This document shows, piece after piece, positions 27,410 to 33,834 of a stretch of 45,393 nucleotides of DNA. The DNA comes from Staphylococcus borealis (GTDB lineage: Bacteria; Bacillota; Bacilli; Staphylococcales; Staphylococcaceae): positions 1-45,393 of the forward strand of contig NZ_CUEE01000013.1 of NCBI RefSeq assembly GCF_001224225.1, given 5' to 3'. The notes beneath the pieces were generated by a model, which was not told the DNA's origin, searched no databases, and worked only from the letters and a program-made list of their open reading frames with translations. A program made the position numbers and the translations under genes. Position 1 is the stretch's first letter. Each line of letters opens with the position of its first letter.

Positions 27410-27913
27410 TTATTTCAATGTCCATTTTTGACGCGCTTTAGGATTAAGCGGATGCATAATTTCATTCGTTGCTGGATTTATGAGCTTTTTTACTTTCTTT
27501 TTATGAGGTTTTAACATTTCCATCACTTGTTCAACGCGTTCAACAACAACGGGACGCTTCGCATAAGCTCCATAAGCTAGAATCACTGTGTCACTTTCAC
27601 TTATCGCTTTCATCAAGTGAATGTTTGTGTGCTCATCGTATGGCTCTTTGATATGTTTAAGATTTTCGGGTGTTTTAATATTCGAAAATAGATTTACAAG
27701 ATATACAGCACCGTATTGCTCTGAATTGGCTAACTGATTGAGAATGAGAACAGTAGTAAGATCGAGTGATAATACGCCATCTAGATGAGGGTACATGGTG
27801 ATTACCGTACATGCAGGCTTCTTTTCATCCCACGTCTTTTTGAGTAAGTAGCGGTGTTGTTCATCGTCGCTAAAAATCGCTTCTGTGTATATCGTACTTT
27901 TGATTGTATTCAT
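27410..27913 (-). CDS. DUF1643 protein (second copy)
   Basis: A 167-residue protein almost identical to the copy at 11626-12129 over most of its length (YLLKKTWDEKKPACTVIT, NLFSNIKTPENLKHIKEPYD). The start MNTIKSTIYTE is chosen to match that copy; AAGGAG lies upstream, and two further start codons 3 and 9 bases earlier are possible. High identity points to recent duplication or to a shared ancestor exchanged between cassettes. Confidence 0.85.
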   Translation of the reverse strand: MNTIKSTIYTEAIFSDDEQHRYLLKKTWDEKKPACTVITMYPHLDGVLSLDLTTVLILNQLANSEQYGAVYLVNLFSNIKTPENLKHIKEPYDEHTNIHLMKAISESDTVILAYGAYAKRPVVVERVEQVMEMLKPHKKKVKKLINPATNEIMHPLNPKARQKWTLK

Positions 27914-27927
27914 CATCGTCACTCCTT

Positions 27928-28239
27928 TTAATATTCTTCTGGTAAAAGCATCACATAATAAAAAACGTCTACATCATCTTCACGAATGACGTAGACTTTC
28001 TTAGGTAATGTGTTTTGATTTTTTACATAGTTTATATAGTTATATTCCAATTTATATGCGGGTTGTTCTTGTTCATATGTGATTGAGAGTATATTCTCAT
28101 CTTCTTGTAGTCTAAAAATGTGTAGGTAATCTGTATGAGGTTGATTGTCCCGTTCTTTTACCATATTCCAAAGTAAGATTTGAAGGTCTAGTGGAATACT
28201 TTCATTAATTCCTCTTGTGATGTATCGATTGATGTTCAT
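27928..28239 (-). CDS. DUF960 protein (second copy)
   Basis: A 103-residue protein (MNINRYITRGINESIPLDLQ; tail EDDVDVFYYVMLLPEE), colinear with the copy at 11297-11608. The start at 28239 is preferred over 28254 to keep the same length; GGAG lies about 9 nt before it. Function unknown. Confidence 0.83.
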   Translation of the reverse strand: MNINRYITRGINESIPLDLQILLWNMVKERDNQPHTDYLHIFRLQEDENILSITYEQEQPAYKLEYNYINYVKNQNTLPKKVYVIREDDVDVFYYVMLLPEEY

Positions 28240-28240
28240 A

Positions 28241-28330
28241 CTATTTTTCTCCATTCTGTTTTTCTTTCATGATCTCAATGACTTCATTGATAACTGTGAC
28301 AGATAGTTGAGCGACCTTGATCCAATTCAT
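28241..28330 (-). CDS. 29-aa conserved SCC peptide (second copy)
   Basis: MNWIKVAQLSVTVINEVIEI followed by a charged tail; homologous to the 30-aa ORF at 11203-11295 and placed identically between SAUGI and DUF960. It starts 3 bases upstream of the SAUGI stop codon, with GGGGG as ribosome binding site inside the SAUGI end. Function unknown. Confidence 0.65.
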   Translation of the reverse strand: MNWIKVAQLSVTVINEVIEIMKEKQNGEK

Positions 28331-28332
28331 AA

Positions 28333-28671
28333 TTATTGGCCCCCTTTTTGTAACAAGTAGCGTTCATCAATAATAACTTGATGAGTGTCATTCAAAAATA
28401 TAAAGTCTAAATCAAAATTATCTAAATAACCTATTGCTACTAATTCCTTATCTAGATAACATAAAAAAGGGTAAATGCTGATTTCATGTAATTCATCATT
28501 GTAATAGGTAAAAGTATTTAAAATTTTATTTTCAAGTGGACTATTTTTAATATATTTTTCAGGTAATACATCTTCAGCCACCGCATCTACGGTTTCACAA
28601 GCCCAAGTTTCTTGATAATTTAATTTAAATCGTTCAGTAATATACGTTTTAAGTTGTTTGCTTAGCGTCAT
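28333..28671 (-). CDS. SAUGI-type uracil-DNA glycosylase inhibitor (second copy)
   Basis: A 112-residue DNA-mimic-type acidic protein: WACETVDAVAEDVLP, FTYYNDELHEISIYPFL and IGYLDNFDLDFIFL align with the first copy, but with clear divergence, more than in the DUF1643 neighbours. AAGGAGG precedes ATG 28671; an upstream start at 28707 is less likely. It follows a ccrC remnant in the same direction, as SAUGI genes do behind ccrC. Confidence 0.87.
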   Translation of the reverse strand: MTLSKQLKTYITERFKLNYQETWACETVDAVAEDVLPEKYIKNSPLENKILNTFTYYNDELHEISIYPFLCYLDKELVAIGYLDNFDLDFIFLNDTHQVIIDERYLLQKGGQ

Positions 28672-28765
28672 TATAATGACCTCCTTAATTAATAATGTGT
28701 ACTCCATAAATAAAATATATATTTATAAAATATTTCAAAATTCCTCCACTTTTGTCACTCTAAAA

Positions 28766-28779
28766 AAGTGGTAAAAGTG
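28766..28779 (+). repeat. AAGTGGTAAAAGTG repeat, copy 1
   Basis: An exact 14-bp copy, followed by ATAAA, at the 3' end of the ccrC remnant. Other copies are at 31926-31939, 32835-32848 and 33698-33711. Confidence 0.7.
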
Positions 28780-28837
28780 ATAAATTTTCAATTCTATTTT
28801 CATTTGCGACATTTATCACAAAGTTAAATTTAGGCAT

Positions 28838-28873
28838 AAAAAAAGACCCCCAATCTTTTTTCAAAGATTGAGG
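28838..28873 (-). terminator. Terminator hairpin inside the ccrC remnant
   Basis: On the minus strand CCCTCAATCTTT pairs with AAAGATTGGGGG across a 4-base loop and is followed by TCTTTTTTT. It lies in the coding sequence for SLKKDWGSFF and is the same as the hairpin in the complete ccrC. Confidence 0.7.
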
Positions 28874-28919
28874 GATAAGACTTTCATCAATTTTATACCG
28901 TATGAGCTTCACTTTTTTA

Positions 28920-30407
28920 GGCTCTACGTCAAATCGGACTGATGAGTCCAAATATTGAGATTAAGCAACATTAGGTTGTTTAATCTCTTTCTTTGTTGTT
29001 GAGGCAAATAGTCGCGAAGTTATAATAATTCGATTACTCAAATTATCATAATTTCTATAACCAAAAGATACCCTTTTAATGAGTTTGATTTTATTATTAA
29101 TTCCTTCTAACGGACCGTTGGTCAGGTTAGAATATGTCATAGTATTTTCAATGAAAGCTGCTAATCGTCTTAAAGTTCTAATGACTGGGCGTAATTTAGT
29201 ACACACATCTGAAAGATGAATAGAAAAGAGTTTATGATTAAATTTCTCTATTTGATTTTCTTTTAATAATCTTCTTAGCTCATGAACGTAGTGATATGTA
29301 TTAAATAATTCTATATCTACACCTAATAAGTAATTTATAATGCCTTTTTCGGTTTTCCACTCTTTAAATAAATGGACTTTATGATAATTAAATGCTTCTA
29401 GCGTTTCAAAAGGTTTAAGAAATAGTTTCCAATAACTTTTATATTTATTATAAAGCGGTCTATTAGAGATTCTATAACTATTCATTACATGAACTCTAGA
29501 CATATTTAACGCTCGATTTAAAGATTGAACAATATGAAAACGATCAATAATAATCTTCGCGTTAGGAAATAATTGTTTGATTAGTGACATATATGGTTCA
29601 TACATATCAATCGTTACTGTTTTGACTTTTTGTCTAAGTTTTAAAGAATAGCGATAAAAATGATCTTTAAGCGATTTTAACTTACGATCCGCTACCACAT
29701 CTACGATGCGGTGCGATACAGCATCTGCATAAATAAAGCTCATTTTTCCGATAACATTTTTAACACTTTTAAATTCGTCCATCATTAAGTGTTCAGGTAG
29801 AGCATCAAAAGAAGACTGACCTACGTCGCTTGCCGCTTGATTAATCACTCTAGACACAGTCATTGATGATACTAAGCATGACTTAGCGATAGATTTTTGA
29901 GAGCGGTATTCTTGTGCTTTATCTAAAACTGCAAGTTTTGTTTTATTAGAAATAAAACAATGAGCGTCGACAATATTAGATTTAGCAGTAAAATGACTGT
30001 CACATGATTTACAATAAAATCTTTGTTTTTGAAGTTCTAAATAAGCGGGCATTTCCATAATTTTAAGTAAAGTAATCGTTGAGGTTTTCTTACCATTTTT
30101 TACTATTGAGAAATTTTCATTTTTAGTTGAACAATTTTCACAATGTGTAGGTTGATAAGTGAGCTCGGCATAGTAAAATAAGCTCATTCGTCCTTTATGT
30201 TTTTTCTCAATCACTTCATCTGAAAAATTTAGATTTTTATCTTTAATTCTTAATGTATTTAATATAGACTTACACATAGGCGCATTACCTTTCTTTTTTA
30301 TTTTGTTTGGTAGCTAATAATTATAGAGGTAATTGCGCCATTTTTGTATTCAAACATAAAAATTGGACTGATGATTTTTAGTCATCAGTCCAATTTATTA
30401 TAGAGCC
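28920..30407 (-). mobile_element. ISL3-family insertion sequence, 1488 bp
   Basis: The ends start GGCTCTA on both sides and stay similar inward (GGACTGATGA). The element is flanked by 8-bp target copies CTTTTTTA (28912-28919) and CTGTTTTA (30408-30415), which differ at one base. ISL3-family elements make 8-bp target duplications. It carries one transposase gene and disrupts a ccrC remnant. A subterminal dyad TTGGACTGATGA/TCATCAGTCCAA lies at 30363-30393. Confidence 0.85.
28961..30277 (-). CDS. ISL3-family transposase
   Basis: A 438-residue DDE transposase. An N-terminal zinc-finger part (CENCSTKNENF ... FYCKSCDSHF) is followed by a helix-turn-helix (SIAKSCLVSSMTVSRVINQ). The catalytic region has LMMDEFKSVK, VTIDMYEPYMSLIKQLFPNA, IIIDRFHIVQSLNRALN, and near the end NLTNGPLEGINNKIKLIKR with the probable catalytic glutamate. 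The frame is uninterrupted and the element ends are present, so it may still be mobile. Confidence 0.9.
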   Translation of the reverse strand: MCKSILNTLRIKDKNLNFSDEVIEKKHKGRMSLFYYAELTYQPTHCENCSTKNENFSIVKNGKKTSTITLLKIMEMPAYLELQKQRFYCKSCDSHFTAKSNIVDAHCFISNKTKLAVLDKAQEYRSQKSIAKSCLVSSMTVSRVINQAASDVGQSSFDALPEHLMMDEFKSVKNVIGKMSFIYADAVSHRIVDVVADRKLKSLKDHFYRYSLKLRQKVKTVTIDMYEPYMSLIKQLFPNAKIIIDRFHIVQSLNRALNMSRVHVMNSYRISNRPLYNKYKSYWKLFLKPFETLEAFNYHKVHLFKEWKTEKGIINYLLGVDIELFNTYHYVHELRRLLKENQIEKFNHKLFSIHLSDVCTKLRPVIRTLRRLAAFIENTMTYSNLTNGPLEGINNKIKLIKRVSFGYRNYDNLSNRIIITSRLFASTTKKEIKQPNVA

Positions 30408-30700
30408 CTGTTTTATCTGTAGTAATTTCAACAGAATCAATCAACAACTTCATAAGCTGATTTTTTGCTTCAGGATTTGCTTCTCTTAAATAAACACTAA
30501 AACGACTTATTATCAAATTTAGACGACTCTTCAACTTATCAAAGTCTGGTACTTTTGTTTCTTCTAGATTAGATTGTTGAGACGTTTTGATTTGTTCTTC
30601 AAGCTAATAAAATCAAGTCGGCATCCATAATATTTTTCATAAAGGGCATTTAGGATGTTTATCATCATTGATATTTTAAATAATTACTTTCCTTATTATT

Positions 30701-31246
30701 TTATTCTGATTCCTTAAGAGCATCAATGTTTCTTTGTTGTTGCTCCATGTCCATACCTACATCTCCACGTTCTTCTTCATCATCAATATTGTTAACTTCA
30801 TTATCTGTTACTGGCTCATCATCTTTTTCACTTGCGTTTGGATCTTGATAATATATTTCACGAGAAGTTGGTTGGAACTTTCCTTGTCTGGTTAATTCCC
30901 ATAATTCTGGTGTCATTTCATCTCTTGTTGCAACACCGTCACCATCTTTATCTGCTTTAGCAATTTCCGCATTTACATCTAGTTCTTTATTTTCCTCTAC
31001 AGTTTGTTCTTCTATTGTTTGTTCTTGTGCTAATTCAGTTGATTCTTCAACATTCTGTTCTTCATTTTTTTGCTCTTTTTTTGCTTCTTTTTTAGACTCT
31101 TTTTCTTTATTTGATTTTACTTCCTCCCCGTTCTTATCTTCTTTACTATTATTAATATCTGTAAAACTCTTATATCCAAATACTCCTGCCGCTAAGATAA
31201 CTGCTAATAAAGCTACTGATGCTAAGACCATTAATAAATTTTTCAT
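30701..31246 (-). CDS. Membrane-anchored EF-hand protein, 181 aa
   Basis: The N-terminal anchor (LLMVLASVALLAVILAAGVF) is followed by a very long Lys/Glu-rich linker. A canonical EF-hand loop DKDGDGVATRDE sits at about residues 99-110. MTPELWELTRQGKFQP follows, then an acidic C-terminus containing RGDVG. The ordered set EF loop, MTPE, GKFQP, RGDVG is the same as in the 216-residue protein at 9680-10330, although the linkers differ in composition (Lys/Glu here, Asn/Gln there). It lies downstream of the complete ccrC, as the other lies downstream of ccrB. AGGGGAG precedes the ATG. Probably outside the cell and calcium-binding; the role is unknown. Confidence 0.75.
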   Translation of the reverse strand: MKNLLMVLASVALLAVILAAGVFGYKSFTDINNSKEDKNGEEVKSNKEKESKKEAKKEQKNEEQNVEESTELAQEQTIEEQTVEENKELDVNAEIAKADKDGDGVATRDEMTPELWELTRQGKFQPTSREIYYQDPNASEKDDEPVTDNEVNNIDDEEERGDVGMDMEQQQRNIDALKESE

Positions 31247-31335
31247 TTTATCTCCCCTTATTATTTTAAATTAGTAACCCCAAACTACGACGATATAATA
31301 AATTGCTGCTAGACTTTTTAGAGGTCTACATATCT

Positions 31336-31458
31336 TCAATCAACCTGATACATATGACTTGCTGTATCTAATCCTACTGCTAATAAAATTACTAATAATA
31401 TCACTAATGATATAATAAGCAATGCATTTACACTTCGTTTGTTATCATTATATATCAA
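31336..31458 (-). CDS. Possible 40-aa membrane peptide
   Basis: An open frame with a TTG start encodes NDNKRSVNALLIIS, then a single hydrophobic helix (LVILLVILLAVGL) and a short tail (DTASHMYQVD). The ribosome binding site is weak. It may be a remnant of another membrane-anchored gene like those near ccrB. The surrounding 31247-31529 contains nothing else that I can assign. Confidence 0.3.
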   Translation of the reverse strand: MIYNDNKRSVNALLIISLVILLVILLAVGLDTASHMYQVD

Positions 31459-31529
31459 ATTTACAAAACTTCTCTATATTTATTTTGATAATAAAGACTT
31501 TTTTAAAATAACTAACTAATAAGAAAGTG

Positions 31530-31816
31530 TCATAAATTATTTATTTTCATTTCCTTTAATGATTTGATTGTCCATGCTTTTCTGGCAAAGAGATTCAACG
31601 GGTGCATCATCTCATTTGTTTGAGGATTTGTCAGTATACTAACCTTTTTATTGCTTGTTTCTAACATATCCAATACTTCTTTGACCCGAGTCTTACATAT
31701 TGATCAGGTATGATATTATCAGCAACTTCATCAATTGCTTCACAGTCCCACACCTCGTCTTTGGGTAATTTGAATAGATTCGTAATATAGTTTTTGACTT
31801 GTTGTTCCAATGTCAT
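31530..31816 (-). pseudogene. SAUGI-DUF1643 deletion scar (third SCC block)
   Basis: ATG 31816 has AGGAGG before it and opens a SAUGI gene (MTLEQQVKNYITNLFKLPKD, WDCEAIDEVADNIIPDQYV). At about 31686 this sequence passes into the 3' end of a DUF1643 gene in another frame (RVKEVLDMLETSNKKVSILT, then HPLNLFARKAWTI). SAUGI therefore ends after about 50 residues. Everything between (the small ORF, DUF960 and the 5' part of DUF1643) is deleted. The position directly downstream of ccrC shows that a full block stood here once. Confidence 0.8.
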
Positions 31817-31917
31817 AATTATGACCTCCTAGTGTATTTGATTGATGCACACATTTATCACATCATTTTTATAATATATATCTGATATTCAGTTCATTTC
31901 CCTCACTTCTATCACTA

Positions 31918-31939
31918 ATATGATTAAGTGGTAAAAGTG
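31918..31939 (+). repeat. ccrC-flanking inverted repeat, 3' copy (22 bp)
   Basis: ATATGATTAAGTGGTAAAAGTG overlaps the ccrC stop codon (described as ATATGATT followed by the 14-bp repeat). The exact reverse complement lies upstream of ccrC at 33698-33719, so the gene stands between two 22-bp inverted repeats. Confidence 0.75.
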
Positions 31940-33600
31940 GTAATTTGGTCGATGAAATAATAATTTTGACCATATATTTCAAATTGGAATTTGGGCATAA
32001 AAAAAGACCCCCAATCTTTTTTCAAAGATTGAGGGATAAGACTTTCATCAATTTTATACCTTACAAGTTTTACTTGTTTATCTGTCGTAATTTCAATTGA
32101 ATCAATTAACATTTTCATAAGTTGATTTTTAGCTTCGGGTGTAGCCTTTCTTAAGTACACACTGAATCGTGTTATCATCAAAATGAGTCGTGCTTTTAAC
32201 TTATCAAAATTGGGTATATCATCCTGTGATTGATTTGCTTGTTTTGCTTCTTTAATTTGTTGGTCTAATACTTCTAACTGTTGATTCATTTCACTTTGTT
32301 TAGCTTTTAACATTTCGCTATCCATTTCATCATCTAAGAACAATTCCAATAATCGTTCTTGTTGTGTTTTAACTTTTGCTTTTTGTTTTTCTAAACTATC
32401 AATATCATATTTTATTTCTGTTTGTTTACTATGCTTTTGTTTCAGTTCTTCTATCACACTTGACGCAATCTGCTTAATAACATTAGGTTGTGAAAGAATA
32501 CGATTCAAATGAACATTGATTACGCGTTCGACGACTTCAGCATTAATCGCATTACTATGACAGGCAGAACTTCCTGAGCGGTTGAATAATGAACAAATGT
32601 AATAGCGTTTGATTGTCCGTTCTTTGGACTTTTTCGTTTTATAATACGTCCGTCGACATACCATATTATTTCCGCATTCTGGGCATTTAATAAGGCCACG
32701 TAAGTAGAAATCTCCACCAATAGGTCGACCCGGTTTAAAACTTTTAGAAGCTAGTTTCTCATGAACTTGATCAAATACATCTTCACTTATAATGGCTTCA
32801 TGTTTACCTTTGACCAATATCACATCATTTTTATCACTTTTACCACTTCTTCGCTGAACAGCCCAATTTTGATGGTTATTGAATCTGACATAGCCTTTAT
32901 AGACTGGATTATTCAAAATATATTTCACGCCAAACACTGAAAATGGTTTTTGATTAATGGTGCGATATCCTTTTTGATTTAGAATTGTCGTGATTGCTTT
33001 AAGTCCTTTATTGTGATTCAAATATAAATCAAAGATTTCCCGTACAATATGAGCTTCATTTTCATCAATAACTAAATCATTTTTCTGTGTCAATGGATTA
33101 AGTGATAATTTGTAGCCTAAAACACGACCTGTGATTGCCTCTCCACTCCTTGCCTTAGCATTCATAGAAAGTTTCACATTGGAAATCAAAGTCTGGCGTT
33201 CTATAGATCCTATTAGCCCAAACATTGTAACGAGTACTTCTCCAGAAGCATTGGATGTATCAATATTCTCAGAAATCGATTTATACCCTACGCCATGTTC
33301 TTTGAATTCATGAATAATATTGAACACGTCTCTCATTGAGCGAGAAATACGATTCAATTTCCAACTTAATACCATTTCGATTTTATTATCCTTAACATCT
33401 TGTAATAGACGTTTCATTGCCGGACGACCTTCAATATTTTTACCTGAAATGCCTGAGTCAGTATATGTCTCATAGTCATAACCTGGGAAATTTTTCACAA
33501 CTTCTTTGATGAGTACTTGTTCCTGCTCTTTTTCAGAATAACCATGTTCTGACTGCTCAGACGTACTAACACGTGAATAAAGTGCAATTTTACCCTTCAT
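31924..33600 (-). CDS. ccrC: Cassette chromosome recombinase C
   Basis: A complete large serine recombinase of 558 residues, sufficient alone for SCC excision and integration in ccrC-type cassettes. The catalytic domain has IALYSRVSTSEQ (serine 12), YTDSGISGKNIEGRPAMKRL and WKLNRISRS. It is followed by the recombinase domain, a zinc ribbon (CPECGNNMVC ... CSLFNRSGSSACH), a long coiled coil and the tail DWGSFFMPKFQFEI. AAAGGAGA precedes the start. A terminator hairpin lies inside the coding end (31999-32034), and copies of a 14-24 bp repeat lie upstream, inside and at its end. Upstream are a 25-aa ORF and cch2. Confidence 0.95.
   Translation of the reverse strand: MKGKIALYSRVSTSEQSEHGYSEKEQEQVLIKEVVKNFPGYDYETYTDSGISGKNIEGRPAMKRLLQDVKDNKIEMVLSWKLNRISRSMRDVFNIIHEFKEHGVGYKSISENIDTSNASGEVLVTMFGLIGSIERQTLISNVKLSMNAKARSGEAITGRVLGYKLSLNPLTQKNDLVIDENEAHIVREIFDLYLNHNKGLKAITTILNQKGYRTINQKPFSVFGVKYILNNPVYKGYVRFNNHQNWAVQRRSGKSDKNDVILVKGKHEAIISEDVFDQVHEKLASKSFKPGRPIGGDFYLRGLIKCPECGNNMVCRRTYYKTKKSKERTIKRYYICSLFNRSGSSACHSNAINAEVVERVINVHLNRILSQPNVIKQIASSVIEELKQKHSKQTEIKYDIDSLEKQKAKVKTQQERLLELFLDDEMDSEMLKAKQSEMNQQLEVLDQQIKEAKQANQSQDDIPNFDKLKARLILMITRFSVYLRKATPEAKNQLMKMLIDSIEITTDKQVKLVRYKIDESLIPQSLKKDWGSFFMPKFQFEIYGQNYYFIDQITTFTT
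31999..32034 (-). terminator. Intrinsic terminator inside the ccrC coding end
   Basis: The minus strand reads CCCTCAATCTTT, loop GAAA, AAAGATTGGGGG and then TCTTTTTTT. This is a strong stem with one G-T pair and a 7-T tail, in the codons for SLKKDWGSFF, about 25 codons before the ccrC stop. Confidence 0.7.
32825..32848 (-). repeat. ccrC repeat, internal copy (24 bp)
   Basis: The minus strand carries AAGTGGTAAAAGTG followed by ATAAAAATGA inside ccrC (codons for SGKSDKND). All 24 bases are identical to 33688-33711 upstream of ccrC. Confidence 0.7.
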
Positions 33601-33687
33601 ATCATACCGTTCTCCTTTTATTAGATTATTGCTACAGACTATCGGTCTTATAACAACATATAGATAATATATATTTATAATTTCGTT

Positions 33688-33719
33688 TCATTTTTATCAC
33701 TTTTACCACTTAATCATAT
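33688..33719 (-). repeat. ccrC repeat, upstream copy
   Basis: The minus strand carries ATATGATT, the 14-bp word AAGTGGTAAAAGTG, then ATAAAAATGA. It shares 22 bases in inverted orientation with 31918-31939 and 24 bases with 32825-32848. It lies between cch2 and ccrC, about 90 bases before the ccrC start. Confidence 0.75.
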
Positions 33720-33721
33720 GA

Positions 33722-33747
33722 GTACTACAGGCAACTGCCTGTAGTAC
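33722..33747. repeat. Perfect inverted repeat between cch2 and ccrC
   Basis: GTACTACAGGCA (33722-33733) pairs with TGCCTGTAGTAC (33736-33747) with two central bases. There is no T-run on either side, so it is more probably a protein-binding dyad than a terminator. SCCmec Cch2 is known to bind a duplex site downstream of its own gene; this dyad is a candidate for it. Confidence 0.6.
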
Positions 33748-33756
33748 GTAATTAGA

Positions 33757-33834
33757 TTACTTACCTTTATTGATACGTTCTTCTATGATAGGCACAAGCA
33801 CTTCTACAAATGCTTCGATTTGTTCATTATTCAT
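33757..33834 (-). CDS. 25-aa ORF between cch2 and ccrC
   Basis: MNNEQIEAFVEVLVPIIEER and a short Lys-rich end. It starts inside the last codons of cch2 (8-bp overlap), so it is translationally coupled. Like the 20-aa ORF at 5309-5371 it is acidic, helical, and lies between a cch gene and a perfect inverted repeat. Function unknown. Confidence 0.55.
   Translation of the reverse strand: MNNEQIEAFVEVLVPIIEERINKGK

Larger units (their letters stand above)
28760..30605 (-). pseudogene. ccrC: 3' remnant of a second ccrC, split by an insertion sequence
   Basis: Two pieces of a CcrC C-terminus flank the ISL3-family element. The upstream piece (30408-30605) encodes LEEQIKTSQQSNLEETKVP, DFDKLKSRLNLIISRFSVYL and LMKLLIDSVEITTDK. 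The downstream piece (28760-28919) encodes KVKLIRYKIDESLIPQSLKK and DWGSFFMPKF, then a different tail (ENLSLLPLF). Removing the IS and one 8-bp target copy restores EITTDKTVKLIRYK in frame. The remnant lacks the catalytic domain: the left end at about 30605 runs into unrelated sequence with a stop codon. It matches the last third of the complete ccrC at 31924-33600 closely but not identically, so this was a separate ccrC. Confidence 0.85.
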
